A stretch of DNA of 39,321 bases from Alphaproteobacteria bacterium (lineage in GTDB: Bacteria; Pseudomonadota; Alphaproteobacteria; Geminicoccales; Geminicoccaceae): the NCBI GenBank assembly GCA_030431615.1, contig JAUIID010000023.1, positions 1-39,321 of the forward strand, given 5' to 3'. Under the pieces are notes generated by a model, which saw only the letters and a list, made by a program, of their open reading frames with translations, made no database searches and was not told the origin of the DNA. Shown here in pieces: positions 31,895 to 39,321 of this stretch. Within the stretch, counting starts at the first letter, position 1, and every line of letters starts with the position of its first letter. The translations under genes were made by a program, and so were the position numbers.

Positions 31895-33709
31895 TCAGAG
31901 CGGCCAGACCAGCAGGATCAGCGGCACGGCGACGGCGGTCACGACGACCTCGAGCGGCAGGCCGAGGCGCCAGTAGTCGCCGAAGCGGAACCCGCCCGGG
32001 CCCAGGATCAGCGTGTTGTTCTGGTGGCCGATGGGGGTGAGGAAGGCGCAGGAGGCGCCCACGGCGACGGCCATGAGGAAGCCGTCCGCGTCGACGCCGA
32101 GGCCGGCGGCCGTGCCGATGGCGATCGGGCACATCACCGCCGCGGTCGCCGCATTGTTCATGAAGTCCGAGAGAAACATGGTGACCACGAGGATCAGCAC
32201 CAGCGCCACGACCGGCTGGCCGCGTGCCACGCTCTGGACCAGATAGCCGGCGAGCAGGTCGGCAGCACCCGTCTCGGCCATCGCACCGGCAACCGGGATG
32301 AGGGCGGCGAGCAGCACGATCACCGGCCAGTCGATCGCCTGGTAGACGCTGCGCGGCGGCACCACATTGGTCAGCATCGCCGCCAGCACCCCACCGGCGA
32401 ACGCGACCGCCGCCGGCAGGATGCCGAAGGTCACGAGGATCACCGCACCCGCCATGATCGCTGCCGCCGTAGCGGCGCTCTGGGCACTCGGCAGGCGGAG
32501 CGAGCGCTCGGCCAGGGGCACCAGGTTGAACTGGCTGGCGAAATCGGCGAGCGAGTCGGTCGCACCCTGCAGCAGCAGGACATCGCCGACCCGCAGCTGC
32601 AGGTTGCGCAGCCGGCGCAGGTTGCGCTCGCCGTGCCGCGATACGGCGAGCAGGTTGATGCCCCAGTGGCGGCGCAGATGCAGGTCGGAGGCGGAGCGGC
32701 CGGCGATGGGCGAGGTCGGCAGGACGGCGAACTCGGCGAGGCGCGGCCCCTCCCCGTCGTCATTGCCCCGACCGTTGCCCGCCACCGGTAGTGCTTCGTC
32801 CGCCTCCTCGGTGCGCCGCGAGCGGGTTTCCTCGAATTCCAGGTCAAGGGCGCTGAGCGCTTCCGCCAGGGGCTCGGGATTGGCCTCGATGACCAGCACA
32901 TCGCCCGCCCTGACCTGCCGGTCGGGGTCTGGTGCGGCGAGGCGCACCTCGTTGCGGATCATGCCGAGCACCTGGGCGTCCGCGGCGTCGAGCTCCTGCT
33001 CGATCTCGCGGAGCGTCCGGCCGGCGGCCTTGCCGTCCGCCTCGACCCGCACCTCGGAAAGATAGGCGGCGATGTCGAAGCCCTCGGCCGAGCCGCGCTG
33101 CCGCCGCGGCACGAGCCAGTGTCCGGCGAGCAGGATGAAGGCTATGCCGGCGACGGCGACCGCCGCACCGACCGGGGCGAAGTCGAACATCGAGAAGCCA
33201 CCCTCGCCGAGCCGGGCGCGGAAGCCTGCGACGATCAGGTTGGGCGGCGTGCCGATCAGCGTCGTCATGCCGCCGAGGATCGAGCCGAAGGCGAGCGGCA
33301 TGAGGATCTGGCCGGGCTCGAGGCCGATCTTCTGCGCGCGCTGGATGGCGAGCGGCATGAGGAGGGCCAGGGCCCCCACATTGTTCATGAAGGCCGAGAG
33401 GCAGGCGGCGGTGACGGTCAGCACGGCGATCGTGGTGAAGCCGCCGGCGCCGTTCGGCAGCACGGCCCGGGCGAGGCGGTCGACGGCGCCCGATTCGTGC
33501 AGGCCGCGACTGAGGACCAGCACGCAGGCCACGGTGATCACCGCCGGATGGCCGAAGCCCGAGAAGGCATCGGCGGCCGGCAGCAGGCCGAGGGCGACGC
33601 AGGCGAGCAGCGCTGCCATGGCCACCATGTCGTGCCGCCAGCGACCCCAGAGGAAGAGCGCCATGCTGGCGATGACCACGGCAATGATGAGGGCCTGGTC
33701 GAGTGTCAC
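31895..33709 (-). CDS. SLC13/DASS-family permease with two TrkA-C domains
   Basis: A 604-residue transporter of the divalent anion:sodium symporter (SLC13/CitT) superfamily. Two blocks of spans (about 1-190 and 405-604) flank two cytoplasmic TrkA-C (RCK-C) domains: one around DAADAQVLGMIRNEVRL to VRAGDVLVIEA, the second around LHLRRHWGINLLAVSRHG to LRVGDVLLLQG. Repeated features of the family are visible: MNNVGALALLMP and MNNAATAAVMCP, the paired substrate/ion sites, and GTPPN and GHQNN loops. Likely substrates are sulphate, dicarboxylates or similar anions; RCK-C domains usually sense small ligands. GTG at 33709 is preferred because GGAG lies 11 bases upstream and relatives start at TLDQ; GTGs at 33718 and 33721 are alternatives. 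Confidence 0.9.
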   Translation of the reverse strand: MTLDQALIIAVVIASMALFLWGRWRHDMVAMAALLACVALGLLPAADAFSGFGHPAVITVACVLVLSRGLHESGAVDRLARAVLPNGAGGFTTIAVLTVTAACLSAFMNNVGALALLMPLAIQRAQKIGLEPGQILMPLAFGSILGGMTTLIGTPPNLIVAGFRARLGEGGFSMFDFAPVGAAVAVAGIAFILLAGHWLVPRRQRGSAEGFDIAAYLSEVRVEADGKAAGRTLREIEQELDAADAQVLGMIRNEVRLAAPDPDRQVRAGDVLVIEANPEPLAEALSALDLEFEETRSRRTEEADEALPVAGNGRGNDDGEGPRLAEFAVLPTSPIAGRSASDLHLRRHWGINLLAVSRHGERNLRRLRNLQLRVGDVLLLQGATDSLADFASQFNLVPLAERSLRLPSAQSAATAAAIMAGAVILVTFGILPAAVAFAGGVLAAMLTNVVPPRSVYQAIDWPVIVLLAALIPVAGAMAETGAADLLAGYLVQSVARGQPVVALVLILVVTMFLSDFMNNAATAAVMCPIAIGTAAGLGVDADGFLMAVAVGASCAFLTPIGHQNNTLILGPGGFRFGDYWRLGLPLEVVVTAVAVPLILLVWPL

Positions 33710-33900
33710 GAGCGTCACCACTCCATCTAGGTCGGTCTGCGCCTACCCCATTCCCACCGGGCAGCGGCCAAGGGAGTGGCCCGCCAGACGGAGCGCTCAC
33801 CGGTTCGTGTCGCCGGGTGGGCTGGCCTAGCGACCGTCGTGCCGGTATGTGCAACGGCTGCAGCGGCCCGAGGTCGCCCACGGCATGGAGAACTAGCACT

Positions 33901-34659
33901 ATGATACGCATAAACGGGATGGTGTCCCGGACGCTCGGCCTCGCCGCCCTGGCTGCGGCACTGGCGCTGCCCGGGATCCCGGCCCGCGCGGCGGACGAGC
34001 TGCCGCAGGCGGAGGTGGAGCGGATCGTGCGCGAGTATCTCCTGCGCGAGCCCGAGGTCATCATGCAGGCGATCGAGGAGCTGCAGCGCCGGCGCGACAT
34101 GGCCGCCAGCGAGCAGCAGCGCGACCAGATCGTCGCCAATCGGTCGATGCTGGTCGCCGATCCGCGCGACCCGGCCATCGGCAATCCCGACGGCGACGTG
34201 ACGCTGGTCGAGTTCTTCGACTATCGCTGCGGCTATTGCCGGGCGATGGTCGATTCGCTGAGCGAGCTCATCGAGACCGATTCCGGGCTGCGCGTGGTGA
34301 TGAAGGAGTTCCCTATCCTCGGTCCCGAATCGCTGCTGGCTGCCAAGGCGGCACTCGCCGCCGACCGGCAGGGCGGCTACTCCGCCATGCATTTTGCCCT
34401 GATGGCCGAGGACCGCATCGACGACGCGACGATCCGCCGGCTCGCCGCGGCGAACGACCTGGATGTCGACCAGCTCATGGCCGACATGGAGAGCGAGCCC
34501 GTGCGCGCCCATATCCAAGACAATATCCGCCTCGCCCAGTCGCTCGGCATCAGCGGCACGCCGAGCTTCGTCGTCGGCGAGACGCTGCTGCCGGGTGCAG
34601 TGCCGCTCGCCGCACTCAACGAGCATATCGACGCGGAACGCGCAGCCAGCGGCGGCTGA
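33901..34659 (+). CDS. Secreted DsbA-family thiol oxidoreductase
   Basis: A 252-residue periplasmic protein. A signal peptide (about 1-30, ending PARA) is followed by a helical N-terminal segment (about 36-80) typical of Com1/ScsC-like DsbA proteins, then the thioredoxin fold with active site CGYC (110-113) and the cis-Pro loop SGTPSFVVG. The helical N-terminus is used by ScsC-type relatives for oligomerisation and disulphide isomerisation. GGAG lies 11 bases upstream of the ATG at 33901. It is convergent with the coiled-coil gene. No partner DsbB or DsbD gene is visible next to it. Confidence 0.92.
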   Translation: MIRINGMVSRTLGLAALAAALALPGIPARAADELPQAEVERIVREYLLREPEVIMQAIEELQRRRDMAASEQQRDQIVANRSMLVADPRDPAIGNPDGDVTLVEFFDYRCGYCRAMVDSLSELIETDSGLRVVMKEFPILGPESLLAAKAALAADRQGGYSAMHFALMAEDRIDDATIRRLAAANDLDVDQLMADMESEPVRAHIQDNIRLAQSLGISGTPSFVVGETLLPGAVPLAALNEHIDAERAASGG

Positions 34660-34694
34660 GCGCGCGGCACGCCGACGAGGTCACCGCGCGGCTC
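34658..34694. terminator. Hairpin between convergent genes
   Basis: GAGCGCGCGG (34658-34667) can pair with CCGCGCGGCTC (34684-34694) with one bulged G and a 16-base loop. It spans most of the 49-bp gap between two convergent stops. No U tract follows, so termination strength is uncertain. Confidence 0.4.
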
Positions 34695-34708
34695 GACCGG
34701 CGGCTCCT

Positions 34709-37700
34709 TCAGCGCACGGTGAGCTTGAGCTCGATGCGCCGGTTCTGGCTGCGCGCCTCGGCGCTCGTGCCCGCCACCAGCGGCTGCGTGTCCGCAAAGC
34801 CGGCGGCAATCAGCCGGTCCTCCGGCAGGCCCCAGTCGACGAGATACTCGGCGACCGAGCTCGCGCGCGCCGCCGCCAGCTCCCAGTTCGACCGGAAGCG
34901 GCCGCTGCGGATCGGCAGGTCGTCGGTATGCCCGTCGATGCGCAGCATCCAGGGCAGGTCATCGGGCAGGGCATCGACCAGCTGCTTGAGCTCGAGCGCT
35001 ATCTGGTTCAGCGCGGCCCGCCCCTCCGGCGTCAGCTCCGCCTCGGCGGAGGGGAAGAGGAGCCCGGCAGTGAAGGCCACGTTGCGCCCGCTGAGCAGCG
35101 CCACGTCGTCGCCACCGCCGGCCGCCGCCAGCAGCTCGGAGGAGAGGCGCATCTCGCGCTCGACGGCGCCCTCCGCCGCGGCCCGGCTCACCGGGAGGGG
35201 CCGCAGGCTCGAGCCCAGCTGCTCGCCGATCAGGTTGAGCCGCTGATCGGCCTCCGACTGCCGCTCCGCCTCGAGGGCCGCAAGCTCCGCCTCGCGCCCG
35301 GCGAGCAGGCTCGCCTGCGCCTCTGTGGTGGCGCGCAGCTCGGCCAGCTCGGCGGCCTGGGCTGCCAGCCGCTCCCTGGTCGCTTCGTCGAGGTCGACGA
35401 TCTCGGCGATCGGCCGGGCATTCTCGCCAGCGGCGAGCGGCACTGACGCCACCGTCGCCTGCAGCTCGCTCTCGAGCGCCGCCTCGCGTGCTTCGGCCGC
35501 CGCCAGACGCTCCTCGAGGTCGTCGCGCGCCGCCTGCAAGCCGTTGCGCGACCAGTCCGCCAGCTCCAGCCGGCGCTGCAGCTCGGCAAGCTCCACGCCA
35601 CGCGAGGCCAGGGCCGCCGCATCCGCCTCGCGGCGGCTCTCCGCTTCGGCCAGTGCCATCTCGGTGGCCGCCAGGTCACCCTCCAGATCGTCGCGGGTCG
35701 CCTGCAGGCCGTTCCGCGACCAGTCCGCCAGCTCCAGCCGGCGCTGCAGTTCGGCCAGCTCGACACCACGCGAGGCCAGCGCCGCCGCATCGGCCTCGCG
35801 CCGGCTCTCGGACTCCGCCAATGCCGTCTCGGCGGCCGCCAGCTCGGACTCGAGATCGTCGCGGGTCGCCTGCAGGCCATTCCGCGACCAGTCCGCGAGC
35901 TCCAGCCGGCGCTGCAGTTCGGCCAGTTCCACGCCACGGGAGGCCAACGCCGCGGCATCAGCCTCGCGCCGGCTTTCGGATTCCGCCAGCGCCGCCGCGG
36001 CGGCCGCCAGCTCGGCCTCGCGCCCCGCCAGTTCCGCCTGCAGGGCGGTGAGCCGCTCGCTGCCTGCCGTCTCGGCCGCGGCGAGCTGCTCTTCCAGCTC
36101 GTCGCGGGTCGCCTGCAGGCCATTCCGCGACCAGTCCGCCAGCTCCAGCCGGCGCTGCAGCTCGGCGAGCTCCACCCCGCGCGAGGCCAGCGCCGCGGCA
36201 TCCGCCTCCCGGCGGCTCTCGGCTTCGGCCAGCGCCGCCTCGGCGGCCGCCAGCTCGGTCTCGAGATCATCGCGCGCTGCCTGCAGGCCGCCGCGTGACC
36301 AGTCGGCCAGCTCGAGCCGGCGCTGCAGTTCGGCAAGCTCGACGCCGCGCGACGCAAGGGCCGCGTCATCCGCCTCGCGGCGGCTCTCGGCTTCGGCCAG
36401 CGCCGCCTCCGTCGCCGCCAGCTCGGCCTGCAACGCCGTCACCGCCTCGTTGTCGGTCGCCTCGCTGGCGATCAGCGCATCCTCGGCCTCGGCCAAACGC
36501 GCCTCGAGATCGTCGCGCACCGCCTGCAGCCCGGCTGCAGTCCGCTCGGACAACTGCAGCTGACGCTCCAGTTCCGCCAGCTCGGCACCCTGTGATTCGA
36601 GCACGGCGACCTCGGCCACGCGCCGGTCCTCGAGCTCGGCCAACGCCTGGGTCGACGCCGCCAGCTCCCGTTCGCGCTCGGCGAGCTGCGCCCGGAGTGC
36701 CGCCACCCGCTCGCTCTCGGTCGCCTCGGTGGCGATCAGCGCATCCTCGGTCTTCGCCAGACGCGCCTCGAGATCGTCGCGCACGGCCTGCAGGCCGGCT
36801 GTCGTCCGCTCGGCGAGCTGCAACTGGCGCTCCAGCTCGGCCAGATCATCGCCGCGCGCCGCGAGCGCCGCCGCATCCGCCTCGCGACCGCTCGCCAGCT
36901 CCGCCAGGGCCGCGTCGCGGGCCGCCAGCTCGGACTGGAGCGCGGCCACCTGCTCGGCGGCCGCCGCTTCAGCGCTGCCCAGCGCATCCTCGGATGCAGC
37001 CAGACGCTGCTCCAGATCATCCCGCGTCGCCTGCAGGCCGGCTACCGTCGCCGCGGCTTGCTGCAGCTGCTGCTGCAGCTCGGCGAGCTGCCGACCGCGC
37101 GAGGCCAGCGCCGCCGCATTCGCTTCGCTGCGGCTCGTGGCCTCCGCCAGCGCCGCCTCGTGCGCCGCCAACGCTTCCTGCGCGGCCGTCTCCGCGGCGA
37201 TCAGTGCGTCGTCGGTCTCGGCCAGACGCTGCTCCAGATCGTCCCGCACCGTCTGCAGGCCGGCCACCGTCCGCTCGGCGAGCTGCAACTGGCGCTCCAG
37301 CTCGGCCAGATCATCGCTCTGGGCAGCGAGTGCCGCATCGCGCGCCGCCAGCTCTTCCTTCGCCGCGGCCTCGGCGGCGAGCAGGGTGCTCGCGGTCTCG
37401 GCCAGACGCCGCTCGAGGTCGTCACGCTCCGCCTGCAGGCCGGCGGCGGTCTCCTCGGACTGCCGCAGCTGCTGCTGCAGTGCGGTCAGCTGCCGGCCGC
37501 GCGAGGCGAGTGCCGCGGCATTGGCCTCGCTGCGGCTGGTCGCCTCCGCCAGTGCGGCCTCGCTGGCCGCCTGCTGTTCCCTGGCGGCCGCCTCGGCGGC
37601 GATCAGCGCATCCTCGGTCTCGGCCAGCCGCTGATCCAGATCGTCCCGCACCGTCTGCAGGCCGGCCGTGGTCCGCTCGGCGAGCTGCAGCTGCCGCTCC

Positions 37701-38461
37701 AGCTCGGCGATCCGTTCGTCCACGGCGACCGCATCGCTGGCGCGTTCCTGGGCAAGCTCCTGCTCCAGCGCCGCCATCCTGCTGCCGGCCGTGGCGAGCT
37801 GGGCCACGAGGGATTCCCGCACCGCCCCCTGCTCGGTGCCGAGCGCCTGCAGCTGCGCCGCCGTTTCGGCCTGCGCGTCACCGGCTGCATCCAGTGCTGC
37901 CTGACGCTCGTTCGCGATCTCGCTGAGCGCCGCTCGCTCCCGCTCGACCAGCTCCGCCCGACGCTGCAGCTCGGCCTGCTCGGCGCGCAGCGCATCGAGC
38001 TCGGCGCCGGCCTGCGCCAGGCGCTCGTCCGTGGCCGCAGTCGTTTCCTCGAGCTCCGCCGCGAGGCGGTCGCGCTCTTCGGTGAGTGCCGCTGCGGCCT
38101 CGCGCGACGCCGCCAGCTCGCTCTCGGCCGCGGCGAGCGCCGCCTCGGCCGCCGCCCGCTCCTCACCGACGGTGGCGAGCTCCGTCGGCAGCGGGCGCAG
38201 GGTCTGCAGCTCGCTGCCGAGCTCCTCCAGCCGGGCGAGCCGAGCCGCCGTGCCGGCCCCCTGCTCGGCCGGCATGTCGAGCGCCGTCAATGTCCGGTCG
38301 ACGCCCTTCTCGACCGTGTCGATGCGGTCGTAGGCATACCAACCTACGCCCAGGGCCGCTGCGATCGGGATCAGCGTGAAGCCCGCCGTCCGCCGGCGCT
38401 TGTCGCTTTCCCACTGGCGCAGATGCGCTTCGAGCTCGGAGATCCTGTTCGCCATGGCCAT
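34709..38461 (-). CDS. Giant coiled-coil inner-membrane protein with C-terminal OmpA peptidoglycan-binding domain
   Basis: A 1,250-residue protein. A short basic cytoplasmic N-terminus (KRRR at 21-24) precedes one span (about 25-45), so the rest should be periplasmic. Residues about 75-1090 are an almost unbroken Ala/Glu/Leu/Arg coiled coil with eleven copies of GLQxxRD(D/E)LE. Five near-identical 56-residue units (from AESRREADAAALASRGVEL to LADWSRNGLQATRDDLE) lie at about 685-990; each contains a Trp. Residues 1127-1250 form an OmpA-C/MotB-like domain with GHTDD and NRRIEL, which bind diaminopimelate in peptidoglycan. It would tie the inner membrane to the wall. ATG at 38461 or the in-frame ATG at 38455; neither has a clear ribosome site. 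The small membrane-protein gene lies 15 bases upstream, so they are co-transcribed. Confidence 0.87.
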   Translation of the reverse strand: MAMANRISELEAHLRQWESDKRRRTAGFTLIPIAAALGVGWYAYDRIDTVEKGVDRTLTALDMPAEQGAGTAARLARLEELGSELQTLRPLPTELATVGEERAAAEAALAAAESELAASREAAAALTEERDRLAAELEETTAATDERLAQAGAELDALRAEQAELQRRAELVERERAALSEIANERQAALDAAGDAQAETAAQLQALGTEQGAVRESLVAQLATAGSRMAALEQELAQERASDAVAVDERIAELERQLQLAERTTAGLQTVRDDLDQRLAETEDALIAAEAAAREQQAASEAALAEATSRSEANAAALASRGRQLTALQQQLRQSEETAAGLQAERDDLERRLAETASTLLAAEAAAKEELAARDAALAAQSDDLAELERQLQLAERTVAGLQTVRDDLEQRLAETDDALIAAETAAQEALAAHEAALAEATSRSEANAAALASRGRQLAELQQQLQQAAATVAGLQATRDDLEQRLAASEDALGSAEAAAAEQVAALQSELAARDAALAELASGREADAAALAARGDDLAELERQLQLAERTTAGLQAVRDDLEARLAKTEDALIATEATESERVAALRAQLAERERELAASTQALAELEDRRVAEVAVLESQGAELAELERQLQLSERTAAGLQAVRDDLEARLAEAEDALIASEATDNEAVTALQAELAATEAALAEAESRREADDAALASRGVELAELQRRLELADWSRGGLQAARDDLETELAAAEAALAEAESRREADAAALASRGVELAELQRRLELADWSRNGLQATRDELEEQLAAAETAGSERLTALQAELAGREAELAAAAAALAESESRREADAAALASRGVELAELQRRLELADWSRNGLQATRDDLESELAAAETALAESESRREADAAALASRGVELAELQRRLELADWSRNGLQATRDDLEGDLAATEMALAEAESRREADAAALASRGVELAELQRRLELADWSRNGLQAARDDLEERLAAAEAREAALESELQATVASVPLAAGENARPIAEIVDLDEATRERLAAQAAELAELRATTEAQASLLAGREAELAALEAERQSEADQRLNLIGEQLGSSLRPLPVSRAAAEGAVEREMRLSSELLAAAGGGDDVALLSGRNVAFTAGLLFPSAEAELTPEGRAALNQIALELKQLVDALPDDLPWMLRIDGHTDDLPIRSGRFRSNWELAAARASSVAEYLVDWGLPEDRLIAAGFADTQPLVAGTSAEARSQNRRIELKLTVR
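35497..36405 (-). repeat. Five in-frame 168-bp tandem repeats within the coiled-coil gene
   Basis: Copies of the marker accagtc(c/g)gc start at 35551, 35719, 35887, 36130 and 36298. Spacing is 168 bp (56 codons, eight heptads), except for one 243-bp step where 75 bp (25 codons) is inserted. Copies are nearly identical at DNA level, which suggests recent duplication or gene conversion. Boundaries are approximate. Confidence 0.9.
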
Positions 38462-38476
38462 CCCGCACCAAGAACT

Positions 38477-38788
38477 TCAACGCTTGTCGTAGAGTTTCCA
38501 CAAGAGCCCGAGGAAGCGTTCGCGCTCCTGCTCCGGCTCCGCACTGGCGCCCTCGAGCCCGCGCCATTCGTCGTGCAGCACCTGCAGTCCGTCGATCCGC
38601 TCCTGGCGCTCGACACCGTCACGATAGGGAAAAACGGATACCGCCGCCGTCACCACCCCGACGACCAGTGCCAGCACCAGGGGCAGCACGCCGACGAGGC
38701 CGAGGAGGATCAGCAGCAGGCCCGCGACGAACAGCAGCACGGCCGCCACGCGGTACTGCCGCAGCGCACCGCGGTGCACCGCGATCAT
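38477..38788 (-). CDS. Small two-span membrane protein of unknown function
   Basis: A 103-residue protein I do not recognise. Two hydrophobic helices (VAAVLLFVAGLLLILLGLVG and LVLALVVGVVTAAVSVFPY, about 14-52) are followed by a charged cytoplasm-like tail (ERQERIDGLQVLHDEWRGL, ending LLWKLYDKR). The ATG at 38788 starts in front of the first span; the frame is open further up to a TTG at 38860, which would add 24 residues. It sits between two OmpA-domain genes on the same strand, 15 bases before the giant coiled-coil gene. It may be an assembly partner for one or both. Confidence 0.7.
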   Translation of the reverse strand: MIAVHRGALRQYRVAAVLLFVAGLLLILLGLVGVLPLVLALVVGVVTAAVSVFPYRDGVERQERIDGLQVLHDEWRGLEGASAEPEQERERFLGLLWKLYDKR

Positions 38789-38985
38789 GCCGTCGAACGG
38801 AATTTGTTGGCCGACGCCGGGCGTCGCGCCCAAGAGGTCACCCGATGCGCGCGTCAACAAGCCCTCCCCGCCTTTGGACCGTCATCGGTGGCCGACCGTT
38901 CATTCGAACATCCCGGCCGGACCCAGTCTTGCCGGATCGGACGGGAAAAGCAATCACAGCGGCCGGATGAATCCCGCGCGGGCGG

Positions 38986-39321
38986 TCAGCGGGTCGTCAG
39001 CTTGATCTCGATGCGGCGGTTGCGGCGATAGGCGCCCGGCGTGTCAGCCGGGTCGAGCGGCTGGAACTCGGCAAAGCCGCGCGCGGCGACCCGCTCGGGC
39101 GGAATGCCCTGCTCGATCAGGAACTCGGCCACGGAAATGGCGCGCGCCGTCGACAGCTCCCAGTTGGAAGGAAAGCGTGCGGTGCTGATCGGGCGGCGGT
39201 CGGTGTGGCCGTCGACCTGCAGAACCCAGGGCAGCTCGTCCGGGATCTGCGCGGCGATGGCGCTCAGCGTCGCGGCCAGCTGGGCAAGCTGGCGACGACC
39301 CTCCGGGCCGATCTCGGCCTC
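38986..39321 (-). CDS. OmpA-domain (MotB-like) peptidoglycan-binding protein, 5' partial
   Basis: Only the C-terminal 111 residues are in the window; the start lies beyond 39321. The visible part is one OmpA-C domain: EAEIGPEGRRQLAQL, WVLQVDGHTDRRPIS, RFPSNWELSTARAISVAEFL and RRNRRIEIKLTTR. It is closely related to the C-terminus of the giant coiled-coil protein (EAELTPEGRAALNQ, DGHTDDLPIR, FRSNWELAAARA, NRRIELKLTVR), so the two genes come from a duplication. The missing N-terminus may also have a span and a coiled coil. The 197-bp gap to the next gene (38789-38985) shows no other gene. Confidence 0.9.
   Translation of the reverse strand, partial: EAEIGPEGRRQLAQLAATLSAIAAQIPDELPWVLQVDGHTDRRPISTARFPSNWELSTARAISVAEFLIEQGIPPERVAARGFAEFQPLDPADTPGAYRRNRRIEIKLTTR

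Noticed and set aside
35497-36405. Regular repeats that could be mistaken for a CRISPR array or minisatellite
   Set aside because: The repeats are in frame, code for a coiled-coil unit of exactly 56 residues, and have no variable spacers of constant length.

Overview
The window is very GC-rich, almost gap-free DNA with strong G/C preference at third codon positions. It looks like an alphaproteobacterial chromosome: a CtrA-type response regulator (a family essentially confined to Alphaproteobacteria) lies at the left end. A Rhodospirillales- or Geminicoccales-like relative is a reasonable guess, but only a guess. I saw no tRNA, rRNA, insertion sequence, integrase or CRISPR array.

Layout. 1-1.7 kb: end of a cold-shock gene with its terminator, a CtrA-family regulator, and mscL. 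1.75-22.1 kb: a surface-polysaccharide locus on both strands. It holds three paralogous FemAB/GNAT-like transferases, a phytanoyl-CoA-type dioxygenase, a short PglC/ExoY-type initiating sugar transferase, a Wzz-tyrosine kinase fusion, a membrane-bound PglF/WbpM-type UDP-sugar 4,6-dehydratase, a PglE-type DegT aminotransferase, three GT4 glycosyltransferases (the first PglA-like), a phage-tailspike-like beta-helix protein, a Wzx-type flippase, a Wzy/O-antigen-ligase protein and a methyltransferase. Together they suggest a Wzx/Wzy-type pathway that makes an amino-dideoxy-hexose sugar nucleotide, starts a lipid-linked repeat unit with it, flips it and polymerises it. No outer-membrane OPX export protein lies inside the window.

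22.2-27.7 kb: a DgcA-like Old-Yellow-Enzyme oxidoreductase, then an overlapping gene set for an ECF vitamin/nucleobase-type importer (S component, two ATPase domains fused in one chain, EcfT) and a phosphoribosyltransferase. A near-perfect sigma-54 promoter sits directly upstream of the S component. The fused ATPase appears to have one canonical and one degenerate ATP site, and EcfT has lost one of its two ATPase-docking motifs. I consider this the best candidate for an undescribed system: a nitrogen-regulated importer coupled to phosphoribosylation of a nucleobase-like substrate.

27.7-31.8 kb: a four-gene PotABCD-type ABC importer on the minus strand, ending 6 nt from the ECF operon. 31.9-33.7 kb: an SLC13-family permease with two TrkA-C domains. 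33.9-34.7 kb: a secreted DsbA-like thiol oxidoreductase. 34.7-39.3 kb: an envelope cluster containing a 1,250-residue inner-membrane coiled-coil protein with a C-terminal OmpA peptidoglycan-binding domain and five near-identical 56-residue repeats, a small two-span membrane protein, and the end of a second OmpA-domain protein.
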